Positions 1 through 16,532 are shown, counted from the first letter of the stretch. The stretch is 64,000 bases of DNA from Zopfochytrium polystomum (GCA_025765615.1 JAIVFJ010000139.1:113931-177930); one strand, 5' to 3'. The notes: a model not told the origin generated them from the letters alone. Made by a program: numbers and translations.

Positions 1-190
1 CGGAACGTCTCGTTGCCGCGATTATTCCAAAGGACTTATGACGTGAATCAAAGCGCTCCCATTTGCTGAGCAAAATTTTGTACCAAATAAACAGTTGAAA
101 TTGCGGGAACTGCTTTTACGTCCGCACTATCCCCCGAATCCCCCACCGGACCCCTCAGCCCGAAAGGAATCGGAATCCAGCAAAAAGCAA

Positions 191-692
191 ATGGCACACA
201 ACTGGATCATTTGGCGTCTCTACATGGCCCACGTGTGCGGCCTCCCGGACGAGCGCCACGCCGTTCGGGTCCTGGCGGAAGCGCGAGACAATTTCGACAG
301 CAACATCCTCGACTTTATTCGCCGCCTCGACGGTGCAGTACACATTTACAACACCTCCTCTTACCCACACTCCATCCGGCATGTCTTCATTCGGAGGGGA
401 GGGAGGGTCCGAACCAGCTCTGTGCCGAACAACCCCCCGTCCATCCGTCGGGACGAAACCATCTAACCGAACAAAAATAAACTAATACCAAACCACCGTC
501 CGTTCACAGCAAAGGACCAGCTGCGCGCCGGCGCGATCGCGCGATCGCTCGAGATCGCAGAGGAGCTGATCGACCCGACGGACCCCGACACGCTGAAGCT
601 GACGGCGCGCGGCCGGCTGCTGCGTGGCGACCCGCGCGGCGCGATCGGGATCTACCAGGACGCGCTGCGGTACGCGGGCGAGGATTGGGTAA

Positions 693-735
<43 letters not shown>

Positions 736-1947
736 GTTAGGCGGGGTTGGGGGCGACAAAGTTGGAATCGTAACGCTGACCGTCCGCTGTGCGAACACCC
801 CTTCCGCCCTCATTCTACCTCCAACAACTCCTCCCCCACCCTGCATTACCGGGACATTCATTTTTTAGATCATCTTTCACGGGTTGGCTGAATGCTTCGC
901 GGCTGTGCAAGAGTTGGACACCGTGCGTGCTTTCTGTTCTTTCCCCGGGCTGCCCACTCCTAACGCGTTTTTTCTGTTCCTCTGCGTTCAAGGCGGAGAC
1001 TATGTACCAGCGCGCGCTGTCGCTCAACAAAAACGAGGCGAGCTTCATCGGGCTCGGTCGGCTGTACGCGAGTCGCAACGACGACGCGCTGGCAGCCGCC
1101 TTGCTCGCCGAAGCTGTGGAGTAAGTGGAGGGGCTCGTTTTTGTTCTTACACATGCAGCCGATACGCTGATTCACAAGCTTGGCATTTAACCTCGCGCAC
1201 AAAGACTGTCGCCAAAGTCGACGGGGCTGTTGGAGCTTCTCGGACAAGTGTACTCGCGCAGCGGAGAGTACGAAAAGGCGACCGACTGCTTCCGGCGGAT
1301 CGTCGACCTGGAACCGTTCCACTACGACGTGAGCGCTACAAGTTTTTGCTTCATGCTTCAAATCTTTACACTCGCGTCGTCCGTCTCACTCTCCCCCCAC
1401 TCCCCTCCAGGCGACACTCTCCCTCGCAACCCTCCTCCTCCGCCAGCACCAACTCGCCTCCCGCCGCGCCCGGTCCTCCTCGGCCGCCGCCGCCGACTCC
1501 GCCGCCGCCGCCGCAGCAGCAGAAGCACTCCACGACGAGGCGCTCGCTGCGCTACGCACCGCGGTTGTGCTGAGCCCCGGCGGTGGTAGCGGCAGCAGCT
1601 GCGGCGCGGGGTCAGCGGCAACGCTGTGGAACAGCGTTGGTGTGGCAGTGGGCGACGCGGGGCGGCGTCGGCAGGCGGCGGCGGCGGCCGCGTGCTTCAA
1701 GGTTGCCGCGGAGGCCGCGACGCGGACGTGTGCGGCGCCGGCGCCGGGCTCTGCGGACGGAAGTGGCTGTGGCGGCGGCGGGGTGGAGACACGGCAGCAG
1801 CAGCAGCAGCGGGAGCTGGTGATGCAGAACCTCGGGTCGAGCCACGTCCGGACGATGCAGTATGCGTCGGCGGCGGTGTTTTGGGGGGCGCTGGACGACG
1901 GGCGGAGGGAGAAGGTGGACGGCGGCGCGGGGGTTGGAAGAGAGTGA
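191..1947 (+). CDS. BBS4: BBS4-like TPR protein (BBSome subunit)
   Basis: Five exons join without a phase conflict: to 332, 510-688, 993-1120, 1205-1328 and 1411-1947. The product is a chain of TPR helices, including NEASFIGLGRLYASRN, LLELLGQVYSRSGEYEKA and RTMQYASAAVFW, which match the order and spacing of BBS4 repeats; the QYASA element near the end is especially diagnostic. BBS4 is a subunit of the BBSome, the coat that moves membrane proteins into and out of cilia, so its presence implies a flagellated zoospore. Codon 191 is the first in-frame ATG, but the frame stays open back to 95, where an AG acceptor precedes it, so a further 5' exon outside the window is likely. From 191 the protein is 369 residues, shorter than animal BBS4. 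The last exon carries Ala/Gly/Gln-rich insertions between TPRs. Confidence 0.75.
697..734. repeat. poly(T) tract in BBS4 intron 2
   Basis: An uninterrupted run of about 38 T residues lies just inside the intron after the donor at 689. It could act as an extended polypyrimidine tract or simply be an expandable homopolymer; its length may be unreliable in an assembly. Confidence 0.9.
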
Positions 1948-2160
1948 GGAGTCAGGAGGCCTGGCCGGGTTGTGTTGAGTGAGGATCAGAATTGAGTCGA
2001 TGTTTGTTATTGAAATCTTGTTAGGAGGGCAAACACATTAGTGAAAAAGAGAGAAGGAAAACCAAGATGATGCTACTTTGAACGCCGATTACAAACAAAT
2101 CAAAAGGGAAGAGGAGGAGGTGCTGCGTGCTGAAAGGGGAAAAACCTATCCTCCACGGCC

Positions 2161-2592
2161 TCACAAGAACCCTGCAACTACCAGCGCAACCGCAACAAGG
2201 ACACCACTCCACTTGAGGTGCGAGCGCCTCCCCCCATCGGCGGCAGAGCACGCAGACAGGCCGCCGATGACGACGCCCTTTGCGACGGGCTTGCAGACGG
2301 GTGCGACGTTTACTTCGGCGGTGGAGACAAAGAGCGACGGGGTTCCCGCGCAGGTGGCCGAGTTCTCGTAGAAGGCGGCGGTCGAGGCGTTGACGAGGGA
2401 GAAGGACGCCGCGTCGAACGGGACGCAGGAGGGCGACGACGACGATGAGGCGGCGGCGGTGGCGAGGGTGGTGAGGCGGATGGAGGTGAGGTTCGTCGCG
2501 GGCGGGCAGGCGGCGAGCGAGGCGTTGTAGGTGACGGCGAGGGCCGGGGTGCACTTTGCGGGTGAGCTGCTGCCGCCGTTGTTGTACGCCAT
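2161..2592 (-). CDS. small lineage-specific protein with C-terminal hydrophobic tail (MAYxNGG family, copy 1)
   Basis: This is an intronless 143-residue ORF beginning MAYNNGG. I do not recognise the family. A second copy lies at 11405-11842, and the two share the start, several cysteines (ACP, TCAGTP, APVCK), NxS/T sites, a KGVV-GGLSACS block and a hydrophobic C-terminus (WSGVLVAVALVVAGFL here). There is no N-terminal signal peptide, so a tail-anchored membrane protein is possible; the C-terminus also resembles a GPI-addition signal, which would need an unseen leader. Conservation between the copies supports translation from this ATG. Confidence 0.6.
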   Translation of the reverse strand: MAYNNGGSSSPAKCTPALAVTYNASLAACPPATNLTSIRLTTLATAAASSSSSPSCVPFDAASFSLVNASTAAFYENSATCAGTPSLFVSTAEVNVAPVCKPVAKGVVIGGLSACSAADGGRRSHLKWSGVLVAVALVVAGFL

Positions 2593-4486
2593 TGTTGGGG
2601 ATTATTGAATTGATTGACTCGATTGATAGTGCGACTTTGTTTTTGTTCTTTTCTTTGAAAAACACCACACGTGCCCTCTGCTCCTTATTTGTACATTTTT
2701 CGGAAACTTTTGCGTTTGTAATAATCGACGAAAGGCGGATAATTTCTTTCCAAAGGCGGGCAAGATAACCAAAAAAATTTTCGCTGTTGCACAAGGTTGT
2801 GTCGGCTTGAAAAGGAAATTCGAGGTCACAGCCATCCATAAAAGGCAAACGGCTTCGCCTCCGCGTCAATTCCGCGTGTTAACCCCCCCCCCCCCCACAC
2901 AGACGAGTTTTCCGTGTGGCTCGACAGAACGAACAAAAAAAGAAGAACCAGACGGCCTTCGGGAGAATCGGTGGCGGAACGCCAAAGTCACGAACAACGG
3001 TATCCAGCGACGTCACTTAAACGGATTCCGCAAAGCCATGTCCACACCCTGTTCCATGATCTACCGCACATGTACCGCACCGAACGAGATGTACTCTTCG
3101 CAGATCGCATCTGAAAGACAAGCGAAGTCTGAAAAATGCTTTACGAAGTCATCGCAACCAACAACACACGACAGCGCAAACTTTCCGTCAACTGACAGGG
3201 AACAACAGTGGCTCAAGTTGCCGGCGAAACGCAACCTATCACGGCATCCATTCAAGTTATACCCATGACTCTGGTGCAAATACAATTGGGCCAGATGATG
3301 TAGCCGGCGACGTTTTTTTACTGTTAGAGTTTTTGCCCTGAAACAACAAATAGAGCACCACTAGCAGGATTGGCAAGCGACGCAAGTTCAAACAAAACGT
3401 CAAATGTGGTCTCCATAAGCGAATATGGCAGCAATTTCATCAGAAGGGAGGCGATGACGCGCCGCCACTTCAGCCGGCCTGCAGAAGAGGCCAAGCCGAC
3501 GCAACCAGGGGCGGCGTCGGAGCTGGTGGCACGGGTGGTGCCCGGTGGACGGGGGCTGCGGAGGCGCGGAATCAGGAGGTGCGACGCGGGAACCGGCAGT
3601 GGTCGCGCGAGACCAAGCAAGCAAAGATTAAGTCCGTGGCGACGATCGACGATCGACCAGCTGGCGCAGGAGCTCGAACCTACTGGAGGAGCTATACAAA
3701 GGACAAGCAGTTTCTGGGAGGACGAGCTCGGAGGCGATTGGAGACCTCGGCACCCCGACGATTCTAACTAACAATGAGAAACAAATACAACACCGAGTTT
3801 TCCTTCAATATAATACCGACAAGCCGAACTACATCGCAGCATTCTCGCCATATTCAGGCCGTCCCGATCGCCATCTCACTTCTGATAGACGTGCGAGATC
3901 AACAAAGCAACCTTTTTGTTTGCGATCGCTGACGCACCATCCGGTCTGTCATGACTCCGAATCTCATCGCATCTCCCATAACGCGCCCTCTTGGAACTGG
4001 CGCAAGCGAGGAGCAGGCTTGCCAATCGGTTTCCAGTTTAATGAAGGGAGCTCGTGTTTATTTGAAAGCCCTCCTTTTCATTTTTTCGCTTGGAACGGCA
4101 GGAAAAGTGCAGTGTCCTCGCAGCAGCTGCAGCCTCCTTTCTTGCATTGGAGTCTTCCACACTCACACTATCGCAGCTCAACGAACCTGCTAGATCTTTC
4201 GGATTGTGGTCTTAAGGCGCGGAGAATTGACTTCCAGAAACGTCGAAGAGTACCCCCGCCTGCGAATCGGCTTGGCTCGTCGGCGGGGGTTAGCTGGCTC
4301 GTGAAGGGTCTGGCTGGCGCAAGAAGTTGCATTAACTCGTTTCTAAAAGCAGTTCAACCTCCGCAAAATCCTTGAATCTTCAACGGGAAATCATCAGGTG
4401 TCCGCAAAGGCGCCTTCATTTAGTGACGGGTTCCAAAGGTCGGCACTGGTTCCCAAGAAGCAGTTCGAACAGAGTCCTCTTAGATA
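2593..4486. other. intergenic region, no supported gene
   Basis: Only short ORFs, mostly without ATG starts, occur on either strand, and none shows a recognisable motif or a paralogue in the window. A C-run (2883-2896) and several AT-rich stretches are present. I see no RNA gene. Confidence 0.5.
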
Positions 4487-4972
4487 TTACCCGGTTCCGG
4501 TTTTAGAATAAACTCTCACTGCAACCACCACAGTCTCGCCTTCTACAGGCGGCCCCGTCCAAGATGCATGTCCAGCATTGAACTGATTATTGAAAAGAAT
4601 TACTGGAATCTCTGCCTCTTCTCTACTCCTGAAACCAACAATCGCATCACCCCCGGTGCGTTTTATGTCGATAAACAATCTGATTTCGAAGAATGATTCG
4701 AATGAGAAAATTGATTCGTTAAATCCAAAGAGTGAGTAATTGCCCGGACTCACATGGGACCGCAGCCTTCGAAGTGCGTCCAAAATTCTTTCTAGAAAAT
4801 GGGACAGCTCAAGATGCTCGCACCGACAAGAATATACCGTGGAATTCTTGGACGTGCAGCTCTTTGTTGACGATGGAGCAGCCGTTGAACTGTGAGATGA
4901 CAGCCTCCGAATCCCTTTGATGGGTGAATGCGATCGCCGATGTTGCTGGTCCTGACCGTTGCCTTTACACAC
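4487..4972 (-). CDS. possible exons of an RRM-like gene (uncertain)
   Basis: On the minus strand one frame reads SAIAFTHQRDSEAVISQFNG followed by a CSIVNKELHVQEF segment. This resembles the third strand, second helix and fourth strand of an RNA-recognition motif. A GT..AG pair just downstream (gtatat...tctag) would join it to a helical LDALRRLRSH segment in a second frame, which stays open to about 4487. There is no in-frame ATG, the upstream half of an RRM (RNP2) was not found, and the 3' end is ambiguous. It may be the tail of a gene or a decayed copy. Confidence 0.3.
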   Translation of the reverse strand: MCKGNGQDQQHRRSHSPIKGIRRLSSHSSTAAPSSTKSCTSKNSTVYSCRCEHLELSHFLERILDALRRLRSHVSPGNYSLFGFNESIFSFESFFEIRLFIDIKRTGGDAIVGFRSREEAEIPVILFNNQFNAGHASWTGPPVEGETVVVAVRVYSKTGTG

Positions 4973-5686
4973 CGATTCTACGAATCAGCGCCAAGAAGAA
5001 GGAATAGCGACCCAGTGAGAAAGGCGTTGGGAACACTGTATTCAGCGTACACTTGCCCGAACTGTGAGAACAGAACTTGACTGAGAGCCAGGTTCGGGCC
5101 GTGATTTCGGCAGCGTTTAAGACGAAATGTTGACTCTCAGGTCTAATGAATTATGCTTTCGATCCACAAAACCAGTCTTTTTCGTTCGCATATCACTTAG
5201 ACTACAGACGTTTTTTGGTCATGCATCGAAGCGGTTTCTCGGCGCTTGACGGATGCTGTTCAACTACTGAATGAGCAGATTGGAACGGGCGCATTCCGTC
5301 TTGTATCAGCCGTCCCAATGGCTCCATGTTGAACGACCCACCTGCATTGACGAAAAACCCCATCCAAGGTGTCACGCAAGTCAACCTCATCCGAATGAGC
5401 AATCCAAAAGTTTTCAGCCAGGTATGAATGGCAAGTTCGGGCGTCGGTTGGTTCATTCTTTCTCTTTTCTCTACCTAACTCTGCCCAATTGTAATAGTGT
5501 CGATGTCACGTAAATCTGCCTCCCATCGAAGCTGCTTCTCGAACATTCGGCGAACAGGGTCTGTGGCGTGGAGCCTGAGAGGGAGGATCAGTTGCTGGTT
5601 CTTCCCGATTTGGGAACTTGCTACTGGCAAGATGGCGAAGGGAGACAGAGTGCAAGGGAGAGCACGAGAGAGAGATATAGACAGAG

Positions 5687-5689
<3 letters not shown>

Positions 5690-5742
<53 letters not shown>
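5690..5742. repeat. (GA)n tract upstream of the P-type ATPase
   Basis: A nearly perfect GA dinucleotide run lies about 150-200 bp before the ATPase ATG on its coding strand. Similar tracts precede three other genes in this window. Confidence 0.9.
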
Positions 5743-5743
<1 letters not shown>

Positions 5744-5887
5744 CAACAAAGGACTCCCAAAACCACCCGAGACAACCCGCCGACCTTGTCACATATGCGC
5801 GAACACACATAAAAAGAAAAAGAGAGACGATCTCTCTCTCTCTTCACCCTTTGTCGAATTTTTCAATTGTCAGCGGCGAAACAATCC

Positions 5888-10757
<4,870 letters not shown>

Positions 10758-11404
10758 GACAAAGTTGTAACAGCATATATTGCATTATAGTCGCCTAATA
10801 ACATTATCAAGTCAGTGTTGAATGGGTGGTTTTTTACAAACGAGAAATATGTGAAGAAGTCCCATCACCGGTGGAAGTGAGAAAGAGGAGAGGAAGGGGA
10901 GCGCGCATCCTCATGCTGGGTGATCCTTTTTTTGACTCATGGTTTCCCGCTCAGAAACAATCCGACGTTTCATACCTTTTGCCGTGGTGTCGGAATAGCC
11001 TTGACCTCACAAACCCCGCTCCGCGCCTTTCGTTCTCCCATTACTAGTCAACAACAAGCCAACACCCAGACCGCACCTAACCCGCCGGCAATGCGAACAA
11101 CAATATTCATTACCCAGACTGCGCATTCGAGCAGATCTGACATCTTCCCTTTCTTGGAAACAACAATGGCGGTGGGGAACGACCTGAATTATTTGGTGTG
11201 ACCAACAACAAAGTTACCGACAAGAAACAACATTCAGATTCTTATAGAGAAAAGAGGTATTTGAACACTACTCGCAATGGTTTCATTATGGAAAGTAGAA
11301 CGGAACAACTAATAGATGGAAGCTCGGGAAAGAAATCAGTTTTAGGTAAGTAACAAACGGATTATTAGCGGGTGTGCATGACCCAGCCCAGAGCCCAACA
11401 ACTC
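10758..11404. other. intergenic region
   Basis: This is the space between the ATPase stop and the 3' end of the next minus-strand gene. I see no coding region, RNA gene or notable repeat. Confidence 0.5.
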
Positions 11405-11842
11405 TCAGAACCCAGCCGTCCCCGCCCCGACCGCCGCCGCGGCCGCAACCACCACAACGACCGCCTTCGCCCACGACCCCCACCGTGCGTCGCCTTGCCG
11501 CCTTGCGCCCGAGCACGCCGAAAGGCCCCCCACCACCACGCCCTTCTTCGCGACCTTGCAAACGGGGGCGACCGAGACTTCCGCGCTGCTGACGTACATG
11601 GCGGGGGTACCCGCGCAGGTGGTGGAGCCTTCGTAGACGGCAGCGGCGGAGGCGTTGACGAGGGAGGCGGAGGCCGTGGCGGCGGGGAAGGCGTAGCAGA
11701 CGCCGACAGAGAGCAGAGAGGTCAGCGGCGTGGAGGTGAGGGACGAGGAGGCGGACGGGCAGGCGGTGAGGGTGGTGTTGTAGGAGAGGGCGAGGTAGGA
11801 TACGCAGCGAGTCGCGCCCGTGCCGCCGTTGTCGTAGGCCAT
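11405..11842 (-). CDS. small lineage-specific protein with C-terminal hydrophobic tail (MAYxNGG family, copy 2)
   Basis: This 145-residue intronless ORF starts MAYDNGG and is a clear paralogue of the ORF at 2161-2592. Matching blocks are SLVNAS-AA-YE, TCAGTP, VAPVCK and KGVVVGGLSACS, and it ends in a Val/Ala-rich hydrophobic segment. Function is unknown; the conserved cysteines and NxS/T sites hint at an oxidising compartment, but no leader peptide is visible. On its coding strand a GA repeat and a poly(A) run lie 80-120 bp upstream of the ATG. Confidence 0.6.
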   Translation of the reverse strand: MAYDNGGTGATRCVSYLALSYNTTLTACPSASSSLTSTPLTSLLSVGVCYAFPAATASASLVNASAAAVYEGSTTCAGTPAMYVSSAEVSVAPVCKVAKKGVVVGGLSACSGARRQGDARWGSWAKAVVVVVAAAAAVGAGTAGF

Positions 11843-11917
11843 TGTGTGAGAGTGTGTGTGTGTGTGTGTGGTCGAGGTGCTGGGAACTGCTTGAGTTGAG
11901 CAGTTTTATATGTACAC

Positions 11918-11957
11918 TTTTCTCTCTCTCTCTCTCTCTTTTTTTTTTTTTTTTTTT
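11918..11957. repeat. TC repeat plus poly(T) upstream of the 11842 ATG
   Basis: A CT dinucleotide run is followed directly by about 18 T. On the minus strand this reads A-run then (GA)n, in the promoter position of the small-protein gene that starts at 11842. Confidence 0.85.
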
Positions 11958-12306
11958 CTGTGGGGGGCATATGCAGTTTGTGGATTTGAAATTCAAGATG
12001 TGGGGGGGGAAAGATCAAAATTTTCTTCTGCGCTGCGCTTCCGTCCAAATTCGTGTAGTTTTGCTCTCCGCCACATGCCCCTACGCGCCAAATATGGAAG
12101 TGTGTTAAGGCAGGCACTCTGCCCGCCGGACTGCGGATCGGGGTTTTGAGTTTGTCCTCTCACTTTCCCGAATCGGGACATCCGCAATGCCACATGGCTC
12201 TGTCGTCATTCGCTGAAGGCAGTCATTCATTCATTGGCCGGCGCGTGCCCTCACGCCCTGCAACCAGAAAGAGGAACACTCAACCCGCCCGTCCCGTGTT
12301 CCAGTC

Positions 12307-12307
<1 letters not shown>

Positions 12308-12369
<62 letters not shown>
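12308..12369. repeat. (GT)n microsatellite
   Basis: About 31 GT units without interruption lie in intergenic sequence. Confidence 0.95.
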
Positions 12370-12372
<3 letters not shown>

Positions 12373-12986
12373 CGGCACAAACGGAGGGTTTTCATCAACA
12401 AATGGCACTCAAAAAACTGTTTGAGAGGGCTAGGATGCCCACAATCATTGGTGTTCTCTCGCGGGGTCGAGGTTAAGTTGCTAATCGAGTTGTCAAAATG
12501 TTACTAATTGAATCTTTCATGGTTCTGGGTTAAATAAAGAACCCCCTTCAAGACAGCACTACAACGTTGCACAAGTAGATCTCTGCTCGTATCTCAGTTC
12601 CAAGACGAACCAACCTGTTAGCACCGCTAACGCGCTCTTCAGAACTAATGCCTTCTCGAAAGATGCCGTGGCTGTTTCCCTCGAGCTCCAGCATGATGAC
12701 GACTCCTTGCGGTGCACATTTTGCCGCAGAATTTGACGTTCCGTCCCCTTGCAATGAGGGCGACAGTTTGTCCCTCCTCCCATTGTTGGCTGGACTTCCG
12801 CAAGCAAATGGCCCACAACGAGTCAGGAGCAACCAAAATCTCTGCACCTTCCTCATCCGCTGCTTGTGCGATTGCGGAGACTAGCCAAGACGAAAACGCA
12901 AAACGCGAAATTAGCGTCCAACTGTACAGCACCTTCGTCCACATGCTGCATTCCAGGCCCGAAGACGGAAGTGCAGTAGGCTGGAA

Positions 12987-13088
12987 CTAGTCGGAGAAGT
13001 CGTCGAGTGTGTCAGTGCCTAATTCGCTGCACGGGGCGTTGAGGCAGTAGTCGGCGCAGGCCCTTTCGGGGGCCGGGTTTGCGCTCAT
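12987..13088 (-). pseudogene. truncated copy of the MSAxPxP Cys-rich protein
   Basis: Thirty-three codons from an ATG at 13088 read MSANPAPERACADYC and CSELGTDTLDDFSD, then stop at 12987. This parallels the N-terminus of the intact ORF at 14144-14566 (MSAGPGPSNSCPDCQ, CSKFGPATLGSVDG). Downstream on the same strand (about 12560-12850) a Cys-containing stretch is only faintly similar to the middle of the intact protein. A decayed duplicate is the simplest reading; a real micropeptide cannot be excluded. Confidence 0.5.
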
Positions 13089-14143
13089 GCCTTCTTTTTC
13101 ACGGGGGAATTTGGTTTTTTGCTTGCTGAATGGAGAGGTTTGTTCAGAGTTCAGTGAAATCGTACCTTCCAGTGAAAAATGTTCCGTGGATGCTGCTGAT
13201 GTTGATAGTTGCTCTCAATTTATACTGGTGATGAAGACAGGCACTGCGTTGACAGAGAAACGACAGGTGCAGGCGCAGCCATCCTGCTGGATGGAAGCAT
13301 TCAGTGGGAAATGCTTTTCAGGGCTTGGCTGCTGTCTCGTTCGTCCACAACGACAGCTCAGCCTTGTGCCGCCGCGGCTGGCCCCTTTTCCCTTCGGTGG
13401 CTGGGCAGCGACAAAGTATTTACACCCTCACAAATTCTGGTTTCGTGTGGTGTGTGAATTGGGAGCATCAGGAAAAATAGCACGTGATAGAGCCTCCGCG
13501 GTTGGTTGAATCGAACTCCGACTTGAGCCACAGAATGGGTGTCCTCCTCGACAATCTGCAGACGTGAGAAGGTGGTATGCGAATACCGCGATTGAGCGCG
13601 TGAACATGCAAATCAGCGGCAGATTCTCAGTTCACGAGTTGGAGAGAGTACTCCGAGTAAGTGACTGTTTTCAACGAGAAGATGCAATTGACAAGGAAGA
13701 AGTCCCGAAACATTTCCCAGACGCACAAACGGAATAATAGCTCTCTTAGGCAACAGGAGAAGCAAAGGGAAACTGAGAAATCAGCTGCTTAAAGCCGCAA
13801 GGGACGTCGTTGCTAGTTTTGTTCTTTGATGAAAGCTGGTAATACCGGGACATGTTGGATTTCTCGGCATCATTGGAACCAGGGGGGGAAGGTGAAAACT
13901 TCTTCGCTCAGAGCGATGCATGAACACGCAAAATTACCACACGTAACCCTCGTTCTGTGCTGGCGCGATTAGCGGCGACTTGCCGAGACGAGTACGCATA
14001 ATCAGGCAGCCAACCCTAAGCCTCTCTCTCGCAAGAATTCCAACAAAAAAAGCAACTCAAGGTCACGTGTTTATTCCTCTTCTTCATGAGATCCTCCACC
14101 ATATTGGGCTCACCCACCCCACCCCTCTCCTTCCTTCCCCGGA
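13089..14143. other. intergenic region, no supported gene
   Basis: Short overlapping ORFs occur on both strands, but none has a recognisable motif or a paralogue here. Confidence 0.45.
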
Positions 14144-14566
14144 TCACAACGCACACCCAAGATGCTTGGTCAGCTCGGCGCCCTGGACGTTCCCGCCTCG
14201 AAAGTCCCAACAGACCACGTACGACCCGGCGCCGTACTGTTCGGACAAGCCAAACGTTTTGCCGACCATTCCGTCGGGGATGCGGAACCAGACGTCCAGC
14301 TGGGCGCCGCAGTTGTCGGCGATGTAGCGGACCTGATTGCACGGGGGCGACGGCGGAGTCGGGGCGCCGGGGACGAGGGTGCGGAGCTGCGTCGCGCCGT
14401 ACCAGTGGTGCTGGTTGTTGTTGGCGGTGTAGGCGCTGCAGTAGGCGTCGGTGGCGTACGTCTGCACGACACCGTCGACGCTGCCGAGCGTGGCCGGGCC
14501 AAATTTGCTGCAGTCGATGACTTGGCAGTCGGGGCAGCTGTTGGAGGGACCGGGGCCTGCGCTCAT
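14144..14566 (-). CDS. small Cys-rich protein, unknown function
   Basis: This is a 140-residue intronless ORF starting MSAGPGP, with paired cysteines (CPDC, DC, YC, PPC, NCG, VCW, GC). The second half looks like a compact beta domain (QLDVWFRIPDG, GAGSYVVCWDF). No signal peptide or membrane segment is visible, and I do not recognise the family. The start is supported by a truncated paralogue at 12987-13088 that begins the same way. On the coding strand an 18-nt A run lies five bases before the ATG. Confidence 0.55.
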   Translation of the reverse strand: MSAGPGPSNSCPDCQVIDCSKFGPATLGSVDGVVQTYATDAYCSAYTANNNQHHWYGATQLRTLVPGAPTPPSPPCNQVRYIADNCGAQLDVWFRIPDGMVGKTFGLSEQYGAGSYVVCWDFRGGNVQGAELTKHLGCAL

Positions 14567-15599
14567 GACCTTTTTTTTTTTTTTTTTTGCGGTAAAGTCG
14601 GTTTTTGCGCCTGCTGAGAGGGGAGGAATGAGGTGCGGTGGCTACTGTGGAGGGTGAAACAGTTCTGCGTCGATTTATACGACAAAACGCACGCATCAAA
14701 GACAGGCACAGAGAGAAAGAGGGGGCCGCTGCGGTGGCGCCTGAAAAACGTTCAAATGCGGAAAACCCTTTTTGTTGACAAAACGCCGGAACAGGCGAGG
14801 TCGGTGGTTTTTTGTAGGCGCGGCTGTTGGCTGTCTTCGTTTGACTTTCGTGCAACGGCGCCGCTCGTCCCCACGAAAAAGAGGAGGAGACAAGGAACTG
14901 GGCACGATGGCACTAACTGCATTTACTAGGTGTTGGGCCACCTTCTCCTCATATTCGGGTTCGTGCTGTGCTGTTGCGTGGAGTGTTTGCGTGGTTACAA
15001 TTCTGACGGGTTCCGGCCTGCCTGAAGGATCGACAGTATATTTGCATTTCCCGGCCCTAATATGGATTTCTAAAGACAATGTAAAATTCCCGACCACAGG
15101 GAAAGACCCTTTGGGTGTGAGGGAATTTCAATTTGATATTCCTGGCCAAGCAATTAAAGGGTGGAGGGCTTAAACGGGCGAGCAAAGGTGAGGCGTTAGC
15201 GGTCACGTTGATTGGGTGTAACACGGAGTATTGAAAGAAAAGGGAAGAGAGAGTATGAGTAAAAAACCTGATTGGCGCGTAACCATCCCAATTATCGCTC
15301 CAAAGGAATTCTCCTGCGTTCAGACCTCAGTTTAGTCGTCATCACTAAGGGTTTTAGTAAGGTTGGCTGAACTTACGTCAGTGGCCCGTTTGGCACAACA
15401 TGCACCAATTGATAACAATGCCAATGCGATGCTTTTAAAGATTCAAGTTGAGCGCGAAGCTGACAGGTCACGGGGGTCCGACTGATGCTTGACAGGGCAA
15501 GGTACCGTCGCGAACGACCTTGCTGGCTTCTGGAGCAACGGTAGCACCGGCACCAGCACACATGTCAGCAGAGTAGGGAAGCATCAAGTGGGTTACAGA

Positions 15600-15600
15600 A

Positions 15601-15654
<54 letters not shown>
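15600..15654. repeat. (AAGC)n tetranucleotide repeat
   Basis: About 13 head-to-tail AAGC units lie in sequence with no supported gene. Confidence 0.95.
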
Positions 15655-16134
15655 AATCCCCAAACAAACAACGCAATTCTGGCATCTTTTCCGTCAGTGG
15701 GGACGCAGGGTACAGAGCACGGAGGGACTCGATCGATGCTGTTTTGCGGGGATGCTCGAGTGCGTCCGAGGTGCCGTACAGACAATAAAGTCTTGTGGAC
15801 GGCCCCGTTGCGATTGGCTCAGCCTGCCTTGCGGCGATTGATTGATTGGGCCAATCAGTCTGCTGCTCCAGTGCATTTGCGCTCACCTGGGAACGTCGGC
15901 ACGCGCTCGGTTCCCACTCACTCGAACAGGCATTTCCAAATAGGTGTATTAATTAAATGTGAAGTCGACCTGACAGACCGACCGACCGACCGACAGACCA
16001 ACAGACTTAAGGCCCTTCTTTTTGATGTGAACAAGTTTTCTTGTTTTATTTTTTATTTTATATTTTTTTTCTTTCCGCCGTTGCCGTCGCAACGTCCTCC
16101 GCTCCTCTGCGCTCGCGCGCGCGCGCGGCTCCCA

Positions 16135-16135
16135 A

Positions 16136-16166
<31 letters not shown>

Positions 16167-16167
16167 A
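16135..16167. repeat. (CAGC) tetranucleotide repeat
   Basis: Several CAGC units follow a GC-alternating run (16115-16127). A short (GACC)n run lies nearby at 15970-15993. This part of the window (14.6-16.6 kb) is dense in microsatellites and has no supported gene. Confidence 0.85.
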
Positions 16168-16473
16168 TCACGCCGAAGCACGCGCGCCGCATCGACGGTC
16201 TCCGCCCTGCGCCGCCCCCCCGCCGGCAGTTCCAGACGCAGAGCGAGCGCGTGCATGTGCTCAGCCCGCGCGTCCCTGCTTATCTGCATAGAGACACCCG
16301 ATGGGGCGCGGATCTGACCCAGGAGGCCAGGGACAGAGACAGAGAGGAGAGACCAACAAGGTCAAACTAAACCGACGTAGAGGCTTTTTTGGTAAAACTT
16401 TCCAACGAACCGCTGAACTGCTTGCGATGTTGTAGCGCCGAGAGACCGCGAGGGACTGAGAGAGGGAAAGAAA

Positions 16474-16477
<4 letters not shown>

Positions 16478-16521
<44 letters not shown>

Positions 16522-16532
16522 GTGAAGCAGAC
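16478..16532. repeat. (GA)n tract upstream of tandem-paralogue gene 1
   Basis: A GA dinucleotide run lies about 200-300 bp before the signal-peptide-like region of the next plus-strand gene, on its coding strand. Confidence 0.9.

Noticed and set aside
3370..3771. 133-residue plus-strand ORF
   Set aside because: No ATG start, no recognisable domain and no paralogue; cannot be separated from chance.
14016..14855. Minus-strand 279-residue ORF overlapping the small Cys-rich gene
   Set aside because: It is a shadow frame rich in Arg/Pro with no motif; the MSAGPGP frame is supported by a second copy.
15600..15654. CRISPR-like or satellite array
   Set aside because: It is a simple AAGC tetranucleotide repeat with no spacers, in a eukaryotic genome.
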